Positions 26,224 through 35,408 of a DNA stretch of 64,000 nucleotides are shown here, piece by piece. How positions within the stretch are numbered: position 1 is the stretch's first letter; the number at the start of each line of letters is the position of its first letter. Under the pieces are notes generated by a model, which was not told the origin of the DNA, did no database searches, and saw nothing but the letters and a program-made list of their open reading frames with translations. The DNA is from Frigoribacterium sp. ACAM 257 (GTDB lineage Bacteria > Actinomycetota > Actinomycetes > Actinomycetales > Microbacteriaceae), in the NCBI RefSeq assembly GCF_007954365.1, contig NZ_VOLO01000001.1, forward strand, positions 744,001-808,000. Direction: 5' to 3'. Both the position numbers and the translations under genes were made by a program.

Positions 26224-27270
26224 TCAGGGGGTGCTGACGACCCCGGCGTCCGTCAGCTGGTCCCAGAGCCCTGCGCCGTCCGGTGCCGACACCCACGCGA
26301 CATCGGTGCCCTGGGCGTGCTCCGACCGAGACCGCCCGCCGGCCAGGACGGCCTCGCTGGGCGACAGCTCGCGGATGGCGACGGCGGCGACGTTCTCGGG
26401 ATGGTCGTGCAGGAAGCGGCCGTAGAGCTCTTCGTCGTGCTGCCCGTCGTCGCCGACGAGGAGCCACCGCACCTGCGGGAACTCCTCGGCGAGTCGATCG
26501 AGCGAGCCCTGCTTGTGCAGGCGCCCGCTGCGGAAGAAGCGGTCGTGCGTCGGCCCCCAGTCCGTGAGCAGCAGGGGACCGCGAGGGTAGAGGTTCCGGG
26601 ACAGGAACCGCGAGAGCGTCGGAGCCACGTTCCAGGCGCCCGTGGACAGGTAGACCACCGGGCAGCCCCCAGAGGAGGCGTGGAGCCGTTCGTAGAGGAC
26701 GGCCATGCCGGGCACCGGTCGCCGCGCGTGCTCGTTGAGGACGAAGGTGTTCCAGGCGGCCAGCAGGGGCCGCGGGAGCGACGTGACCATGACCGTGTCG
26801 TCGATGTCCGACACGATGCCGAAGCGCTCGGCGGGGTCGATCACCGCGACCGGCGCCTCCACCGGCAGCGAGCCCTCGGTCGTGATCGTCACGACGTGCC
26901 AGCCCGGCGCGAGGTCCGACTCCAGCCGCACGTCGAGGACGCCGCCGCGATCGGTGGTCACCGTCTGCGTCCGGCCGCCGATGGTCACCTCGACGACGGC
27001 GTGCTCGACCGGCACGCTGGTGAAGCTGCGCCAGCCGCGCACGTTCGCGCGGTCGGCGCCGTCGAGGGTGCCGGTGCGCGTGAGCAGCACCCGCGAGAGC
27101 ACGCGGACCCATCCGCTCGAGCCGTAGCCCGTGTACGGCACGATCGTGGGGCGGAGGCCGCGCTTGCGAGCACGCTTCTCACGGAACCGGTGCACGGAGT
27201 TCTCGATGCGCGCCGCCCGGTGCAGGAGGGGCTCGACAGCGGCCGGGGCCGTCTTTCGGGTGTCGGGCAT
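26224..27270 (-). CDS. App1-family phosphatidate phosphatase domain protein (DUF2183)
   Basis: A 348-residue protein. The C-terminal half carries the HAD-like DxDxT motif in FGIVSDIDDTVMVTSLPRPLL (about residue 155), then VYLSTGAWNVAPTLSRFLSRN and LVGDDGQHDEELY, as in the yeast App1 Mg-dependent phosphatidate phosphatase domain. The N-terminal half is a beta-rich domain (VEVTIGGRTQTVTTDRGGVLDV) common to the bacterial members. It probably dephosphorylates a lipid phosphate or a related substrate. No membrane segment is seen. It stands alone downstream of hipBA in opposite context to any lipid gene. Confidence 0.88.
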   Translation of the reverse strand: MPDTRKTAPAAVEPLLHRAARIENSVHRFREKRARKRGLRPTIVPYTGYGSSGWVRVLSRVLLTRTGTLDGADRANVRGWRSFTSVPVEHAVVEVTIGGRTQTVTTDRGGVLDVRLESDLAPGWHVVTITTEGSLPVEAPVAVIDPAERFGIVSDIDDTVMVTSLPRPLLAAWNTFVLNEHARRPVPGMAVLYERLHASSGGCPVVYLSTGAWNVAPTLSRFLSRNLYPRGPLLLTDWGPTHDRFFRSGRLHKQGSLDRLAEEFPQVRWLLVGDDGQHDEELYGRFLHDHPENVAAVAIRELSPSEAVLAGGRSRSEHAQGTDVAWVSAPDGAGLWDQLTDAGVVSTP

Positions 27271-27314
27271 CCGGTCATCCTCCCACGGTCGCCCGACCGA
27301 GCGCCGTCACCTCG

Positions 27315-28037
27315 TCAGACGGGCGACAGCAGGGAGGGGGAGTCGTTCGCGACCGATCCGACGTCGGGGGAGACCTCGTGCACGACGAGTCGCGCCGCGA
27401 TCTCGTCGGACAGCCCCGCCACGCCCTGCAGCAGGTCGTCGTCCCCCTCGGTCTCGGGGTCGAGCCAGTCGTCCATCACGTCGGCGCCCACGAGCACGGG
27501 CATCCGGTCGTGGACGGTCGCGACCGGACCCGAGGAGGCGCGCGTCAGCACCGTCGTGGACAGCAGCCACCGAGACGGCGACCCCACCGCGGCGCCGGGG
27601 TCTCGCCACCACTCGTACAGAGCCGCGAACAGGAGGACCTCGTCGTCGGGGAGCCGCACGGCCACGGGCCGCCTGCCGCCGTCGGGCAGCACCTGCCACT
27701 CGTACCAGCCCGTCGCCAGCACGAGGGCCCGCCGCGTGGCCAGGGCCTCGCGGAACATCGGCTTCTCGGCCGCGGTCTCGGCCCGCGCGTTGAACACCGG
27801 CGGACCCGCCGGGCCGTCCGAGCCGGACGGGACGAGGCCCCACCGAGCCGCGGCGAGTCGTCTCACGGGGGGCCCGCCCGCGTCGTCCCCGCGCGGCGCC
27901 GCGTCGATCAGCACGGTCACCGGGCGGGTCGGAGCGATGTTCCAGGAAGGGTCTGGGAGACTGTCGCCCGAGACGTCGACGTCGAACAAGGGCACCAGGT
28001 CGCTCGAGGCACGCGCCATCACGAATCGTCCGCACAT
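27315..28037 (-). CDS. SRAP (YedK/HMCES) abasic-site-binding protein
   Basis: A 240-residue protein starting MCGRFVMAR; after removal of Met1, Cys2 forms the thiazolidine crosslink with abasic sites in single-stranded DNA. Other family residues are present: the Asn in SWNIAPTRP, the Arg/Glu region VFNARAETAAEKPMFREAL, the Glu in ATGWYEW and the His in VHDRMPVLV. The start at 28037 is set by the need for Met-Cys. It protects replication forks at abasic sites. It is the third DNA-damage gene in this region, but no LexA box was found upstream. Confidence 0.95.
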   Translation of the reverse strand: MCGRFVMARASSDLVPLFDVDVSGDSLPDPSWNIAPTRPVTVLIDAAPRGDDAGGPPVRRLAAARWGLVPSGSDGPAGPPVFNARAETAAEKPMFREALATRRALVLATGWYEWQVLPDGGRRPVAVRLPDDEVLLFAALYEWWRDPGAAVGSPSRWLLSTTVLTRASSGPVATVHDRMPVLVGADVMDDWLDPETEGDDDLLQGVAGLSDEIAARLVVHEVSPDVGSVANDSPSLLSPV

Positions 28038-28058
28038 GCGCACCATTCTCCCGGCTGC

Positions 28059-28166
28059 GACCGACATCGGTCGACGAGGTCGCCCAGACGCCCCCCTCGG
28101 GGCCCTGACCCAGCCGGTCACGGCCCGTACCGCATGCACCACGTCGCACCGCACGCACCACGTCGC
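28059..28166. promoter_or_regulatory. Palindrome and direct repeats between the SRAP and TetR genes
   Basis: In this divergent gap GACCGA-CA-TCGGTC (28059-28072) is a perfect inverted repeat 22 bases before the SRAP start. GCACCACGTCGC occurs twice, at 28136-28147 and 28155-28166, 19 bases apart and 30-60 bases before the TetR start. Either could bind the TetR protein; no site is proven. Confidence 0.45.
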
Positions 28167-28195
28167 CCCGGCGGCGCCGCACGAAGGAGAACCCC

Positions 28196-28843
28196 TTGCT
28201 CGTCACCGACCTCCACGACGCACTGCCCGGGGGTTCGTCGCTTCTCAGGAACGAGCCCGTGCAGGCGCGCAGCTCCGCGCGGCTCACCGGCCTCCTCGAC
28301 GCCGCCGCCGCGATCATCGACGAGATCGGCTACGAGCGCCTGACGACGGCGATGGTCGCCGAGCGCGCCGGCGCCTCCATCGGCACGGTCTACCGGTACT
28401 TCCCCGACCGCATCGCCGTCGTCGACGCCCTGGCGCTCCGCTGCGTCCAGCGCCTGACGAGCCGGGTGGCCGACGCCCTCGACGCGGACGGTGCCGCCGA
28501 CTGGCGCGGCGCGGTCGACATCGTCATCGACTCCAAGGTCGAGCTCTACCGCAACGAGCCCGGCTTCCGGGCGATCCGCTTCAGCGACGCTCCCGACGCG
28601 GGCTCGCCGCAGGCCACCTCCTCGCTCAGCCCCTTCGCCGAGGCCGTGCTCGGCATGTTCGAGCAGCGCTTCGGCGTCGTCCGTGACGCCGAGTCCGAGC
28701 TCGCCGTCCAGGTCGTCGTCGAGATCGGCGTCTCGCTCCTGGCGCGGGCCTTCCTCTCGGGCGGCGAGGGCGACGCCCGCTTCGTCGACGAGTGCCGCCG
28801 CGTGTCGAAGTCGTACCTCGAGGCGCATCTGACCCTCGGCTGA
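28196..28843 (+). CDS. TetR/AcrR-family transcriptional regulator
   Basis: A 215-residue regulator. The TetR helix-turn-helix is at about residues 28-75: SARLTGLLDAAAAIIDEIGYERLTTAMVAERAGASIGTVYRYFPDRIAVVDAL. The C-terminal helices form the ligand-binding and dimer domain (VQVVVEIGVSLLARAFLSGG). The TTG start at 28196 is supported by AAGGAGA 5 bases upstream. It precedes the osmoprotectant ABC operon on the same strand, with a terminator in between, and diverges from the SRAP gene. The target is unknown. Confidence 0.92.
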   Translation: MLVTDLHDALPGGSSLLRNEPVQARSSARLTGLLDAAAAIIDEIGYERLTTAMVAERAGASIGTVYRYFPDRIAVVDALALRCVQRLTSRVADALDADGAADWRGAVDIVIDSKVELYRNEPGFRAIRFSDAPDAGSPQATSSLSPFAEAVLGMFEQRFGVVRDAESELAVQVVVEIGVSLLARAFLSGGEGDARFVDECRRVSKSYLEAHLTLG

Positions 28844-28878
28844 CGCGTCGGCGGGCCCCCACGGTCCGTTCTGCGACA

Positions 28879-28906
28879 CGGACGAGGCAGGAGCGGCCCT
28901 CGTCCG
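28879..28906 (+). terminator. Hairpin terminator after the TetR gene
   Basis: CGGACGAGG (28879-28887) pairs perfectly with CCTCGTCCG (28898-28906) across a 10-base loop, 36 bases after the TetR stop. It would separate the regulator from the ABC operon. Confidence 0.7.
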
Positions 28907-28974
28907 TCGTCGTGTGGTTCAGTGTCGGGACTGGCAAGTGTCGATTCGTGCTGCCCACGAGGAATGAGCCACCC

Positions 28975-29880
28975 ATGATCGAGTTCACCTCGGTGACCAA
29001 GCAGTACCCCGACGGCACCCTCGCCGTCGACGACTTCAGCCTCGTCATCCCGTCCCTCAAGACCACCGTCTTCGTCGGGTCGAGCGGCTGCGGCAAGACC
29101 ACCATCCTCAGGATGATCAACCGCATGGTCGACCCGACCAGCGGGTCGATCGAGATCGACGGCGACGAGATCGGCGGCCTCGAGCCCGTGGGGCTCCGCC
29201 GCAGCATCGGCTACGTGATGCAGAACTCGGGCCTGCTGCCGCACCGCCGGGTCGTCGACAACATCGCGACCGTCCCCGTGCTCAAGGGCGTCTCCAAGAA
29301 GGAGGCGCGGAGCCGGGCCCTGGAGCTGATGGACACGGTCGGGCTCGACCGCTCCCTCGCCGACCGCTGGCCGAGCCAGCTCAGCGGCGGCCAGCAGCAG
29401 CGCGTCGGCGTCGCCAGGGGCCTCGCCGTCGACCCGAACATCCTCCTGATGGACGAGCCCTTCGGCGCCGTCGACCCGCTCGTCCGTGCCGACCTGCAGC
29501 GTGAGCTCGTGCGGCTGCAGCGCGACCTCGACAAGACGGTCGTGTTCGTCACGCACGACATCGACGAGGCCTTCCTCCTGGGCGACCAGGTCGTCATCCT
29601 CGAGAAGGGCGGCAAGATCGCCCAGAAGGGCTCGCCCGCCGAGATCCTGTCCGACCCGGCCAGCGACTTCGTGGCCGACTTCGTCGGCTCGAACCGGGGC
29701 AAGCGGGCCCTGCACATCGAGCAGACCGCCACCGGCCAGGTCGTCGTCGACGACGACGGCCGCACGACCGGCGTGCTGACGGCGCCCGGCACCGTGCCGC
29801 GCGCGAGACCGGCCGGCCCGAGCGAGGCCGGTGCCGTCCAGGCCCCGGGTGCCCCGGCGCAGGGTGGGCACGCGTCGTGA
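28975..29880 (+). CDS. opuCA: Osmoprotectant (glycine betaine/choline) ABC transporter, ATP-binding subunit
   Basis: A 301-residue ATPase of the OpuCA/ProV class: Walker A GSSGCGKTT (about residue 37), Q-loop YVMQNSGLLPH, signature LSGGQQQRVGVARGLA, Walker B ILLMDEPFGAVD and switch His in VFVTHDIDEAF. After residue 245 there is a short Pro/Ala-rich tail in place of the usual tandem CBS domains. It energises uptake of a quaternary amine with the three downstream genes, each joined by a GTGA overlap. The ATG at 28975 follows GAGGAA. It is the first gene of the operon. Confidence 0.92.
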   Translation: MIEFTSVTKQYPDGTLAVDDFSLVIPSLKTTVFVGSSGCGKTTILRMINRMVDPTSGSIEIDGDEIGGLEPVGLRRSIGYVMQNSGLLPHRRVVDNIATVPVLKGVSKKEARSRALELMDTVGLDRSLADRWPSQLSGGQQQRVGVARGLAVDPNILLMDEPFGAVDPLVRADLQRELVRLQRDLDKTVVFVTHDIDEAFLLGDQVVILEKGGKIAQKGSPAEILSDPASDFVADFVGSNRGKRALHIEQTATGQVVVDDDGRTTGVLTAPGTVPRARPAGPSEAGAVQAPGAPAQGGHAS

Positions 29881-30605
29881 ACTGGATCTGGTCGAACGCC
29901 GACTACATCTGGGACAAGACGCTGGTGCACCTCGCCCTCAGCGTGCCTCCTGTCGTCCTCGCCTTCGTCATCTCGCTGCCGATCGGCTGGCTCGCGAACC
30001 GCTATCGCGTGTCGCGCGGCATCCTGACGGTCGCAGGGCTCTTCTACGCGATCCCGTCCCTGCCCCTGTTCGTCGCCCTGCCGGCGATCGTCGGCACGTC
30101 CCTCCGCAGCCCCGTCAACATCGTCATCGGCCTGACGCTCTACGGGGTGGCCCTGATGGTCCGCTCGGTCGCCGACGCCCTGGGCGCTGTGGAGGTCGAC
30201 GTACGGCAGTCGGCCACGGCCGTGGGCTACTCGAGCTGGCAGCGCTTCTGGCGCGTCGAGTTCCCCCTCGCGGGCCCCGTCATGCTCGCCGGCCTCAGGG
30301 TCGTGGTCGTCAGCACGGTCAGCCTCGCCACCGTCGGCGGCGTGCTGGGCGTCAACGGCCTCGGCCTCCTCTTCATCGACGGCTTCCAGCGGGACATCCC
30401 CGAGGAGATCCTCGCGGGCATCGTGGTCACCATCGTCATGGCGCTCGTCCTGGACGGGCTGCTCGTGCTCCTCGGTCGCGCTCTGATGCCGTGGAGCCGT
30501 CCCGGCAGGCCGCGCCGCGCCTCCTCGAGGCGGTCGTCGGCCCGCTCGTCCGGGAGCGGCGCCTCCGCGCCCCGGACGACTCGGCGAGAGGCGGTGCGCT
30601 CGTGA
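29877..30605 (+). CDS. opuCB: Osmoprotectant ABC transporter permease, first subunit
   Basis: A 242-residue permease with about six membrane helices. The EAA-type cytoplasmic loop is VEVDVRQSATAVGYSSWQRFWRVEFPLAGPVMLAG (about residues 103-138), which contacts the ATPase. The ending RPRRASSRRSSARSS is a basic disordered tail. The GTG start overlaps the opuCA stop and its own stop overlaps the next gene. It pairs with the second permease as a heterodimer, as in OpuC systems. Confidence 0.92.
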   Translation: MNWIWSNADYIWDKTLVHLALSVPPVVLAFVISLPIGWLANRYRVSRGILTVAGLFYAIPSLPLFVALPAIVGTSLRSPVNIVIGLTLYGVALMVRSVADALGAVEVDVRQSATAVGYSSWQRFWRVEFPLAGPVMLAGLRVVVVSTVSLATVGGVLGVNGLGLLFIDGFQRDIPEEILAGIVVTIVMALVLDGLLVLLGRALMPWSRPGRPRRASSRRSSARSSGSGASAPRTTRREAVRS

Positions 30606-31342
30606 ACTTCTTCGCGGAGGCATTCGCGTTCATCGGCGACGGCAGCAGCTGGGTCGGCCCGAACGGCATCCCCGCCCGCCTCGGCGAGCACCTCTGGTAC
30701 TCGGTCGTGGCGGTCGCCCTGGCGTCGATCGTCGCGATCCCCGTCGGCTTCGCCATCGGCCACACCGGTCGCGGGCGCGCGATCGCGGTCGCGGTCTCCG
30801 GGGGAGCCCGGGCGCTGCCCACCTTCGGCGTCATCACGCTCGTCGCGGGCTGGGTCGGCATCGGCCTGACGGCTCCGATGATCTCGTTCGTCATCCTCGC
30901 GATCCCCTCGGTGCTCGCCGGCGCCTACGCGGGGTTCGAGGCCGTCGACCGCTCCACCGTCGACGCCGCCCGCGCCGTCGGGATGACCGAGTGGCAGATC
31001 GTCACGCGGGTCGAGGTGCCCCTCGGGCTGCCGCTGCTGATCGGCGGGATCCGCTCGGCGGTGCTGCAGGTCGTCGCGACGGCGACGCTCGCGACCATCG
31101 TCGGCTCCGGCGGCCTCGGCAGCTACATCATCACCGGGCTGCGCGCGAACGACTACGGCACGATGCTCGCGGGCTCGATCCTCGTGATCGCCCTCGCGGT
31201 CGCGCTCGAGGTCGTCTTCTCCGTCGTCCAGCGACTCGTCGTCCCGGCCGGCGTCACCGCCGGGCGTCCCACCGACTCCCGCGCGCGCGTCGCCCGACGC
31301 GCCCCGGGCACCGCAACACCCCTCCAGGAAGGAACACAGTGA
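30602..31342 (+). CDS. opuCD: Osmoprotectant ABC transporter permease, second subunit
   Basis: A 246-residue permease with about six helices and the EAA loop VDRSTVDAARAVGMTEWQIVTRVEVPLGLPLLIGG (about residues 118-152). The middle GGARALPTFGVITLVAGWVGIGL and ATIVGSGGLGSYIITGL match the OpuCB/OpuCD family. Both ends overlap neighbours by GTGA junctions, so expression is tightly coupled to the ATPase and the binding protein. The C-terminal 25 residues are Arg/Pro-rich. Confidence 0.92.
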   Translation: MNFFAEAFAFIGDGSSWVGPNGIPARLGEHLWYSVVAVALASIVAIPVGFAIGHTGRGRAIAVAVSGGARALPTFGVITLVAGWVGIGLTAPMISFVILAIPSVLAGAYAGFEAVDRSTVDAARAVGMTEWQIVTRVEVPLGLPLLIGGIRSAVLQVVATATLATIVGSGGLGSYIITGLRANDYGTMLAGSILVIALAVALEVVFSVVQRLVVPAGVTAGRPTDSRARVARRAPGTATPLQEGTQ

Positions 31343-32271
31343 ACAACACAGCGAAGAAAGGCCGGCTCACCGTTCTCGGTGCAGTCGCGATCGGGGCCGT
31401 GGTGGCCCTGGCAGGGTGCTCGTCGAGCGACCCTCTCAGCAGCGGCTCCGACGACACGGCGTCGTCCTCCGACGCCCTGGTGATCGGCTCGCAGCAGTAC
31501 TACTCGAACAAGATCATCGCCGAGCTCTACGCCCAGGCGCTCGAGGACGGCGGCTACACGGTCGACCGTCAGTACGACATCGGCCAGCGCGAGGTGTACC
31601 TGCCCGAGCTCGAGAGCGGCAGCATCGACGTGTTCCCCGAGTACTCCGGCAACCTCCTGCAGTTCTACGACGCGGAGACGACCGCCAAGACGCCCGACGA
31701 GGTGGAGTCGGCCCTCGCCGACGCGCTGCCCGACGGCCTCACCAGCCTGACCGCCGCCGAGGCGACCGACCAGGACAGCTACAACGTGACGAAGGAGTTC
31801 TCCGAGGAGAACGGCATCACGAGCCTGGCCGACCTCAAGGACTACTCCGGCTCGATCGCCCTCGGCGCCCCGCCGGAGAACGTCGACCGTCCCTACGGCC
31901 CTCCCGGCCTGAAGAGCATCTACGGCGTCGACGTCACCTCGACCCCGATCGACGACGGAGGCGGCCCGCTGACGGCCAAGGCGCTGTCGGACGGCAGCGT
32001 CCAGATCGCGGACCTCTACTCGGCCAGCCCGCTGATCGTCGAGAACGACTTCGTGACCCTCGACGACCCCGAGAACATGATCCTGCCGCAGAACGTGGTG
32101 CCGATCGTCTCGGACAAGGTCGACCAGGGCGCCCAGGACATCATCGACGCGGTCGACGCGGCGCTGACCTCGGCCGACCTGCAGGAGATGAACTCCAGGA
32201 GCCAGACCGACAAGGAGTCCGAGGGCACCATCGCCAAGGACTTCCTCGAGAGCAAGGGGCTCGTCGGCTGA
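31339..32271 (+). CDS. opuCC: Osmoprotectant ABC transporter substrate-binding lipoprotein
   Basis: A 310-residue lipoprotein: signal peptide with lipobox LAGC (Cys at about residue 29), a Ser-rich spacer, then an OpuAC-type binding domain (LVIGSQQYYSNKIIAELYAQALEDGGYTV, IDVFPEYSGNLLQFY, QIADLYSASPLIVENDFVTLDDPENMILPQNVVPI). Aromatic residues in such blocks form the cage for quaternary amines. The GTG start has AGGAAGGA upstream and overlaps the permease stop. It is the last gene of the operon, followed by a strong terminator. Confidence 0.94.
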   Translation: MNNTAKKGRLTVLGAVAIGAVVALAGCSSSDPLSSGSDDTASSSDALVIGSQQYYSNKIIAELYAQALEDGGYTVDRQYDIGQREVYLPELESGSIDVFPEYSGNLLQFYDAETTAKTPDEVESALADALPDGLTSLTAAEATDQDSYNVTKEFSEENGITSLADLKDYSGSIALGAPPENVDRPYGPPGLKSIYGVDVTSTPIDDGGGPLTAKALSDGSVQIADLYSASPLIVENDFVTLDDPENMILPQNVVPIVSDKVDQGAQDIIDAVDAALTSADLQEMNSRSQTDKESEGTIAKDFLESKGLVG

Positions 32272-32302
32272 TCAGCGACGTCTGACGCTCGACGAGCGAG
32301 GG

Positions 32303-32334
32303 GGAGGGGCCGGCACGGACGTGTCGGCCCCTCC
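32303..32334 (+). terminator. Terminator of the osmoprotectant ABC operon
   Basis: GGAGGGGCCG (32303-32312) pairs with CGGCCCCTCC (32325-32334), extended inward by GCAC/GTGT with one G-T pair, loop GGAC. It starts 32 bases after the binding-protein stop. Confidence 0.88.
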
Positions 32335-32364
32335 GTCGTCAGCGGCCGTGATCAGCAGCCGTCG

Positions 32365-33021
32365 TCAGACGGCGTCGTCGTCAGGGCGGGCCATGTGCTT
32401 CTCCTCGCGTCGGTGCACGAGCCGCTTGACGAGCAGCACCACCACGGCGAACGCGACCACGATGCCGACGAAGACGTAGCCGGCCCCGTGCAGCCGGTCG
32501 GCGAGCTCGCGGTAGCTGCCGGCGGCCGCCGCGCCCACCGACACGTACGCCGTCGCCCAGAGGAGGCAGGCCGGCGTCGTCCAGGCGAGGAACGTCCGGT
32601 AGCGCATGGGGCTCGTGCCCACGGTCAGCGGGATGAGCGAGTGCAGCACGGGCAGGAACCGCGACACGAACACCGCGATGCCGCCGCGTCGGGCGAGGTA
32701 GTTCTCGGCCCTGGTCCAGTTGTGCTCGCCGAGGCGCCGGCCGAGACGGCTGCGCCGGATCGCCGGGCCGAAGTGCCGCCCGAGCGCGAAGCCGATGCTC
32801 TCGCCCGTGAGGGCGCCGAGCACGAGGGCGACGACGAGGGAGGCGAACTCCACCGGGCCGACCACTGCGGTCGCGGAGACGACGGCCACCGTGTCGCCGG
32901 GAACGAGGAGCCCCAGCAGGACGCTCGTCTCGAGCACCATGGCGAGCCCGGCGAGCAGGGTCCGGAGGAGCGGGTCGACCGACTGCACGAGGTCGAGGAG
33001 TCCTGTCAGCACGTCGTCCAC
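32365..33021 (-). CDS. DedA-family membrane protein
   Basis: A 218-residue DedA/VTT protein. It shows [25 protein letters not shown] near residue 32 and the family signature [26 protein letters not shown], followed by [46 protein letters not shown] with the conserved R-x3-P-x(7-8)-G. The family acts as undecaprenyl- or phospholipid-scrambling/flipping carriers in the inner membrane. The GTG at 33021 is the best start; a GTG at 33012 is also possible. It is adjacent to pabC on the same strand. Confidence 0.9.
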   Translation of the reverse strand: MDDVLTGLLDLVQSVDPLLRTLLAGLAMVLETSVLLGLLVPGDTVAVVSATAVVGPVEFASLVVALVLGALTGESIGFALGRHFGPAIRRSRLGRRLGEHNWTRAENYLARRGGIAVFVSRFLPVLHSLIPLTVGTSPMRYRTFLAWTTPACLLWATAYVSVGAAAAGSYRELADRLHGAGYVFVGIVVAFAVVVLLVKRLVHRREEKHMARPDDDAV

Positions 33022-33073
33022 CCGGCCGATCCTATGCACTGCCGGCCGGGAGCCCCCTGGTCCGGCAGGTCGG

Positions 33074-33868
33074 TCAGGACCTCGCCGGGAGCGGGCGGCG
33101 CAGGGCGTCGAGGCGAGCCTGCCACGCCGCGAGCCGCCCCGGCTCCTCCGCCGGCGACGGCCCGTCGACCCACCCGTCGACGATCCGGACGCCGTGCAGT
33201 GCGCTGAGCGACCAGATCTCGGCACCGTCCAGCTCTGCCGGGGTCGTCCGGTCGTGGAGCACGTCGACGCCGAGCACGGCGGCGAGGGTCAGCACCGTGC
33301 GCGACGTCACCCCCGGCAGGCGGGGCAGGTCGTCGGCCGGCGTGCAGAGGGAGTCGCCGCGCCACCAGACCAGGGAGCTCCACGCCCCCTCGACGACGTG
33401 GCCCTCGGGGGAGAGGATCACCGCCTCCTCGGCTCCCCTCGCCGATGCCTCCGCCCGCAGGTCCCCGAGGACCGCGAGGTCGGGCCCCTTGACGAGGGGC
33501 GACGTGCGTGGGTCGCGGGCCGCGGTCGCGACGCGCACGGATCTCGTGCGGTCGGGAGCGGTCCGCAGCCGGGCCCGGAGCTCGGGCGCCCCTGCCGAGC
33601 GGGAGCGGACCAGCTCGACCCGGGGGAACCAGGCGCCGTCGCGCGGCAGGCGGTCGACGACCCCGCCCCAGAAGGCCGCGGCGTCGTCGTCGGCGACGAG
33701 CCCCGTCGCCGCGACGGACGACGTGAAGCGGTCGCGGTGCACGTCGAGGGCACGGACGGCACCGTCGAGCACGAGCCACGAGTCGGCCACGAGCACGTCG
33801 CCGTTCGGGGTGCCGGGCGACGCCGCGAGCGCGCCGTCGCGCCACAGGAGTGTCTCGCCGGGGCTCAT
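33074..33868 (-). CDS. pabC: Aminotransferase class IV, probable aminodeoxychorismate lyase
   Basis: A 264-residue fold-type IV PLP enzyme. The PLP lysine lies in [19 protein letters not shown] (about residue 126), and [24 protein letters not shown] plus [17 protein letters not shown] are the cofactor and substrate blocks. PabC converts 4-amino-4-deoxychorismate to p-aminobenzoate and pyruvate for folate. The divergent neighbour is pabB, which supports the call over branched-chain or D-amino-acid aminotransferases. Only 11 bases separate the two start codons, so promoters must lie inside the opposite gene. Confidence 0.88.
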   Translation of the reverse strand: MSPGETLLWRDGALAASPGTPNGDVLVADSWLVLDGAVRALDVHRDRFTSSVAATGLVADDDAAAFWGGVVDRLPRDGAWFPRVELVRSRSAGAPELRARLRTAPDRTRSVRVATAARDPRTSPLVKGPDLAVLGDLRAEASARGAEEAVILSPEGHVVEGAWSSLVWWRGDSLCTPADDLPRLPGVTSRTVLTLAAVLGVDVLHDRTTPAELDGAEIWSLSALHGVRIVDGWVDGPSPAEEPGRLAAWQARLDALRRPLPARS

Positions 33869-33879
33869 ACACTCAGGGT

Positions 33880-35304
33880 ATGCGTCTCCCGGTCCACCGT
33901 CGCCCGCTCCCGTGGCGGGACCCGGAGGCCGTGGTGCTCGCCCTCGCGAGCACGGGCGACGTCGCCTGGACGGACGCCGGGCCGGGTGCGTCGTCCGGTC
34001 GGTCGGTCGTCGCCTGGGGGCCCGACCTCACGGCGACGGGTCCCGACGCCCTGGCTGCCGCGTGGGCGGAGCTCCGTGCCGTCCTCGCCGAGCCGCGGGA
34101 CGACGCCGACCCGCTCGGGCCGACCGGCTGGCTCGGCTACGGCGTCGGCACCTGGCTGCTCGACCGGGACGCGACCGTCGGCGAGGGCCGGGGGGCACCT
34201 CCGTCGGTCACGGCCGGGCTCGTGCCCGACCCGGACGCCCCCGCCGACCTCGCACTGCTGCTGGTCGACCGCGCTGTGGTCTTCGACCACGGCGAGCGAA
34301 CGGTGGAGGCGGTAGTCCTGGGCGACGACCGGTGGCTGTCGGACCTAGCCGCGGCCTGGTCGGCTGTGCCCGAGGGCGACCCCGAGCCCCCGTCGCAGCC
34401 CGGTGCCCCGACGCGCCCGGCCCGACGCCGGCACGCCGACGCTTCCTACCTCGCGCTCGTGTCGCGGTGCCAGCAGGCCATCGCGGCGGGCGAGGCCTAC
34501 GTCCTCTGCCTCACCACGACCACCACCGTCGAGGGCGACGTGGACGACCTGGCCGTGTACCGGAGGCTGCGCCGGTCCTCTCCGGCCCCGCACGCCTCCT
34601 TCGTGCGGATCGGGCCCACGTCGGTGCTCGGGGCGTCGCCCGAGTCGTTCCTCAGGGTCGTCGCGGAGGGCGCGGTGTCGTCGTCGCCGATCAAGGGGAC
34701 GCGGCCGCGGTCGTCGGACCCTGCGACCGACGCGCGCGCCGCCGCCGAGCTCCGCGCCGACGAGAAGGAGCTCGCGGAGAACCTGATGATCGTCGACCTG
34801 GTGCGCAACGACCTGACCCGGGTCGCGGCGCCCGGCAGCGTGACGGTGACCGAGCTGTTCGCCGTGCGGTCGTACCGGCACGTGCACCAGCTGGCGAGCA
34901 CGGTGACGGCCGTCCTGGCGCCCGGCCGCACCGCCCTCGACGTCGTCGAGACGGCGTTCCCCGCGGGGTCGATGACCGGTGCGCCCAAGCGCCGGGCCGT
35001 GCAGCTGCTCGCCGAGTGGGAGGGGAGCCCCCGCGGCGTGTACGCCGGGGTCGTCGGCCGTCTCGGCCTCGACGGCTCCGCCTCGCTCGCCATGGCGATC
35101 CGGTCGATCGTCGTCGAGCGGGCCACGTCCCTGCGCCCCGGCCGCGCCAGCGTCGGCGCCGGGGGAGGCATCACCGCGTCGTCGGTGCCGTCCGTCGAGC
35201 TCGAGGAGGTGCGCCTGAAGTCGGCCGCCCTGCTGCGCGCCCTCGACGCGGTCCCGGGGGGCGCCTCCTCGGCCCCTGCCGTGTCGACGCCGCCCGTGCC
35301 CTGA
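33880..35304 (+). CDS. pabB: Aminodeoxychorismate synthase component I
   Basis: A 474-residue chorismate-binding enzyme. The C-terminal domain has SPIKGTRPR (about residue 270); the Lys in PIKGTRPR is the covalent residue of PabB, where TrpE has Ala. [41 protein letters not shown] and [19 protein letters not shown] complete the motif set. With a glutamine amidotransferase (PabA, not in the window) it makes aminodeoxychorismate. The ATG at 33880 is the only plausible start. The N-terminal 180 residues are a degenerate version of the TrpE-like beta domain. Confidence 0.92.
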   Translation: MRLPVHRRPLPWRDPEAVVLALASTGDVAWTDAGPGASSGRSVVAWGPDLTATGPDALAAAWAELRAVLAEPRDDADPLGPTGWLGYGVGTWLLDRDATVGEGRGAPPSVTAGLVPDPDAPADLALLLVDRAVVFDHGERTVEAVVLGDDRWLSDLAAAWSAVPEGDPEPPSQPGAPTRPARRRHADASYLALVSRCQQAIAAGEAYVLCLTTTTTVEGDVDDLAVYRRLRRSSPAPHASFVRIGPTSVLGASPESFLRVVAEGAVSSSPIKGTRPRSSDPATDARAAAELRADEKELAENLMIVDLVRNDLTRVAAPGSVTVTELFAVRSYRHVHQLASTVTAVLAPGRTALDVVETAFPAGSMTGAPKRRAVQLLAEWEGSPRGVYAGVVGRLGLDGSASLAMAIRSIVVERATSLRPGRASVGAGGGITASSVPSVELEEVRLKSAALLRALDAVPGGASSAPAVSTPPVP

Positions 35305-35408
35305 CGGGCGGATCGGCCCGCTACCCTGGACGACGGACCGCCCCGCGCGCGTGCCCCTCAGGGCGCCCTCGGGCCGCCCATCTCCCCACCGCAGCGATTG
35401 AGAGTCCC

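Noticed and set aside
28038-28195. LexA box upstream of the SRAP gene.
   Set aside because: No TCGAAC or GTTCGA half-site is present; the GACCGA/TCGGTC palindrome is a different sequence.
35305-35408. T-box leader before leuS.
   Set aside because: The gap is only 104 bases and lacks the conserved T-box sequence and specifier stem.
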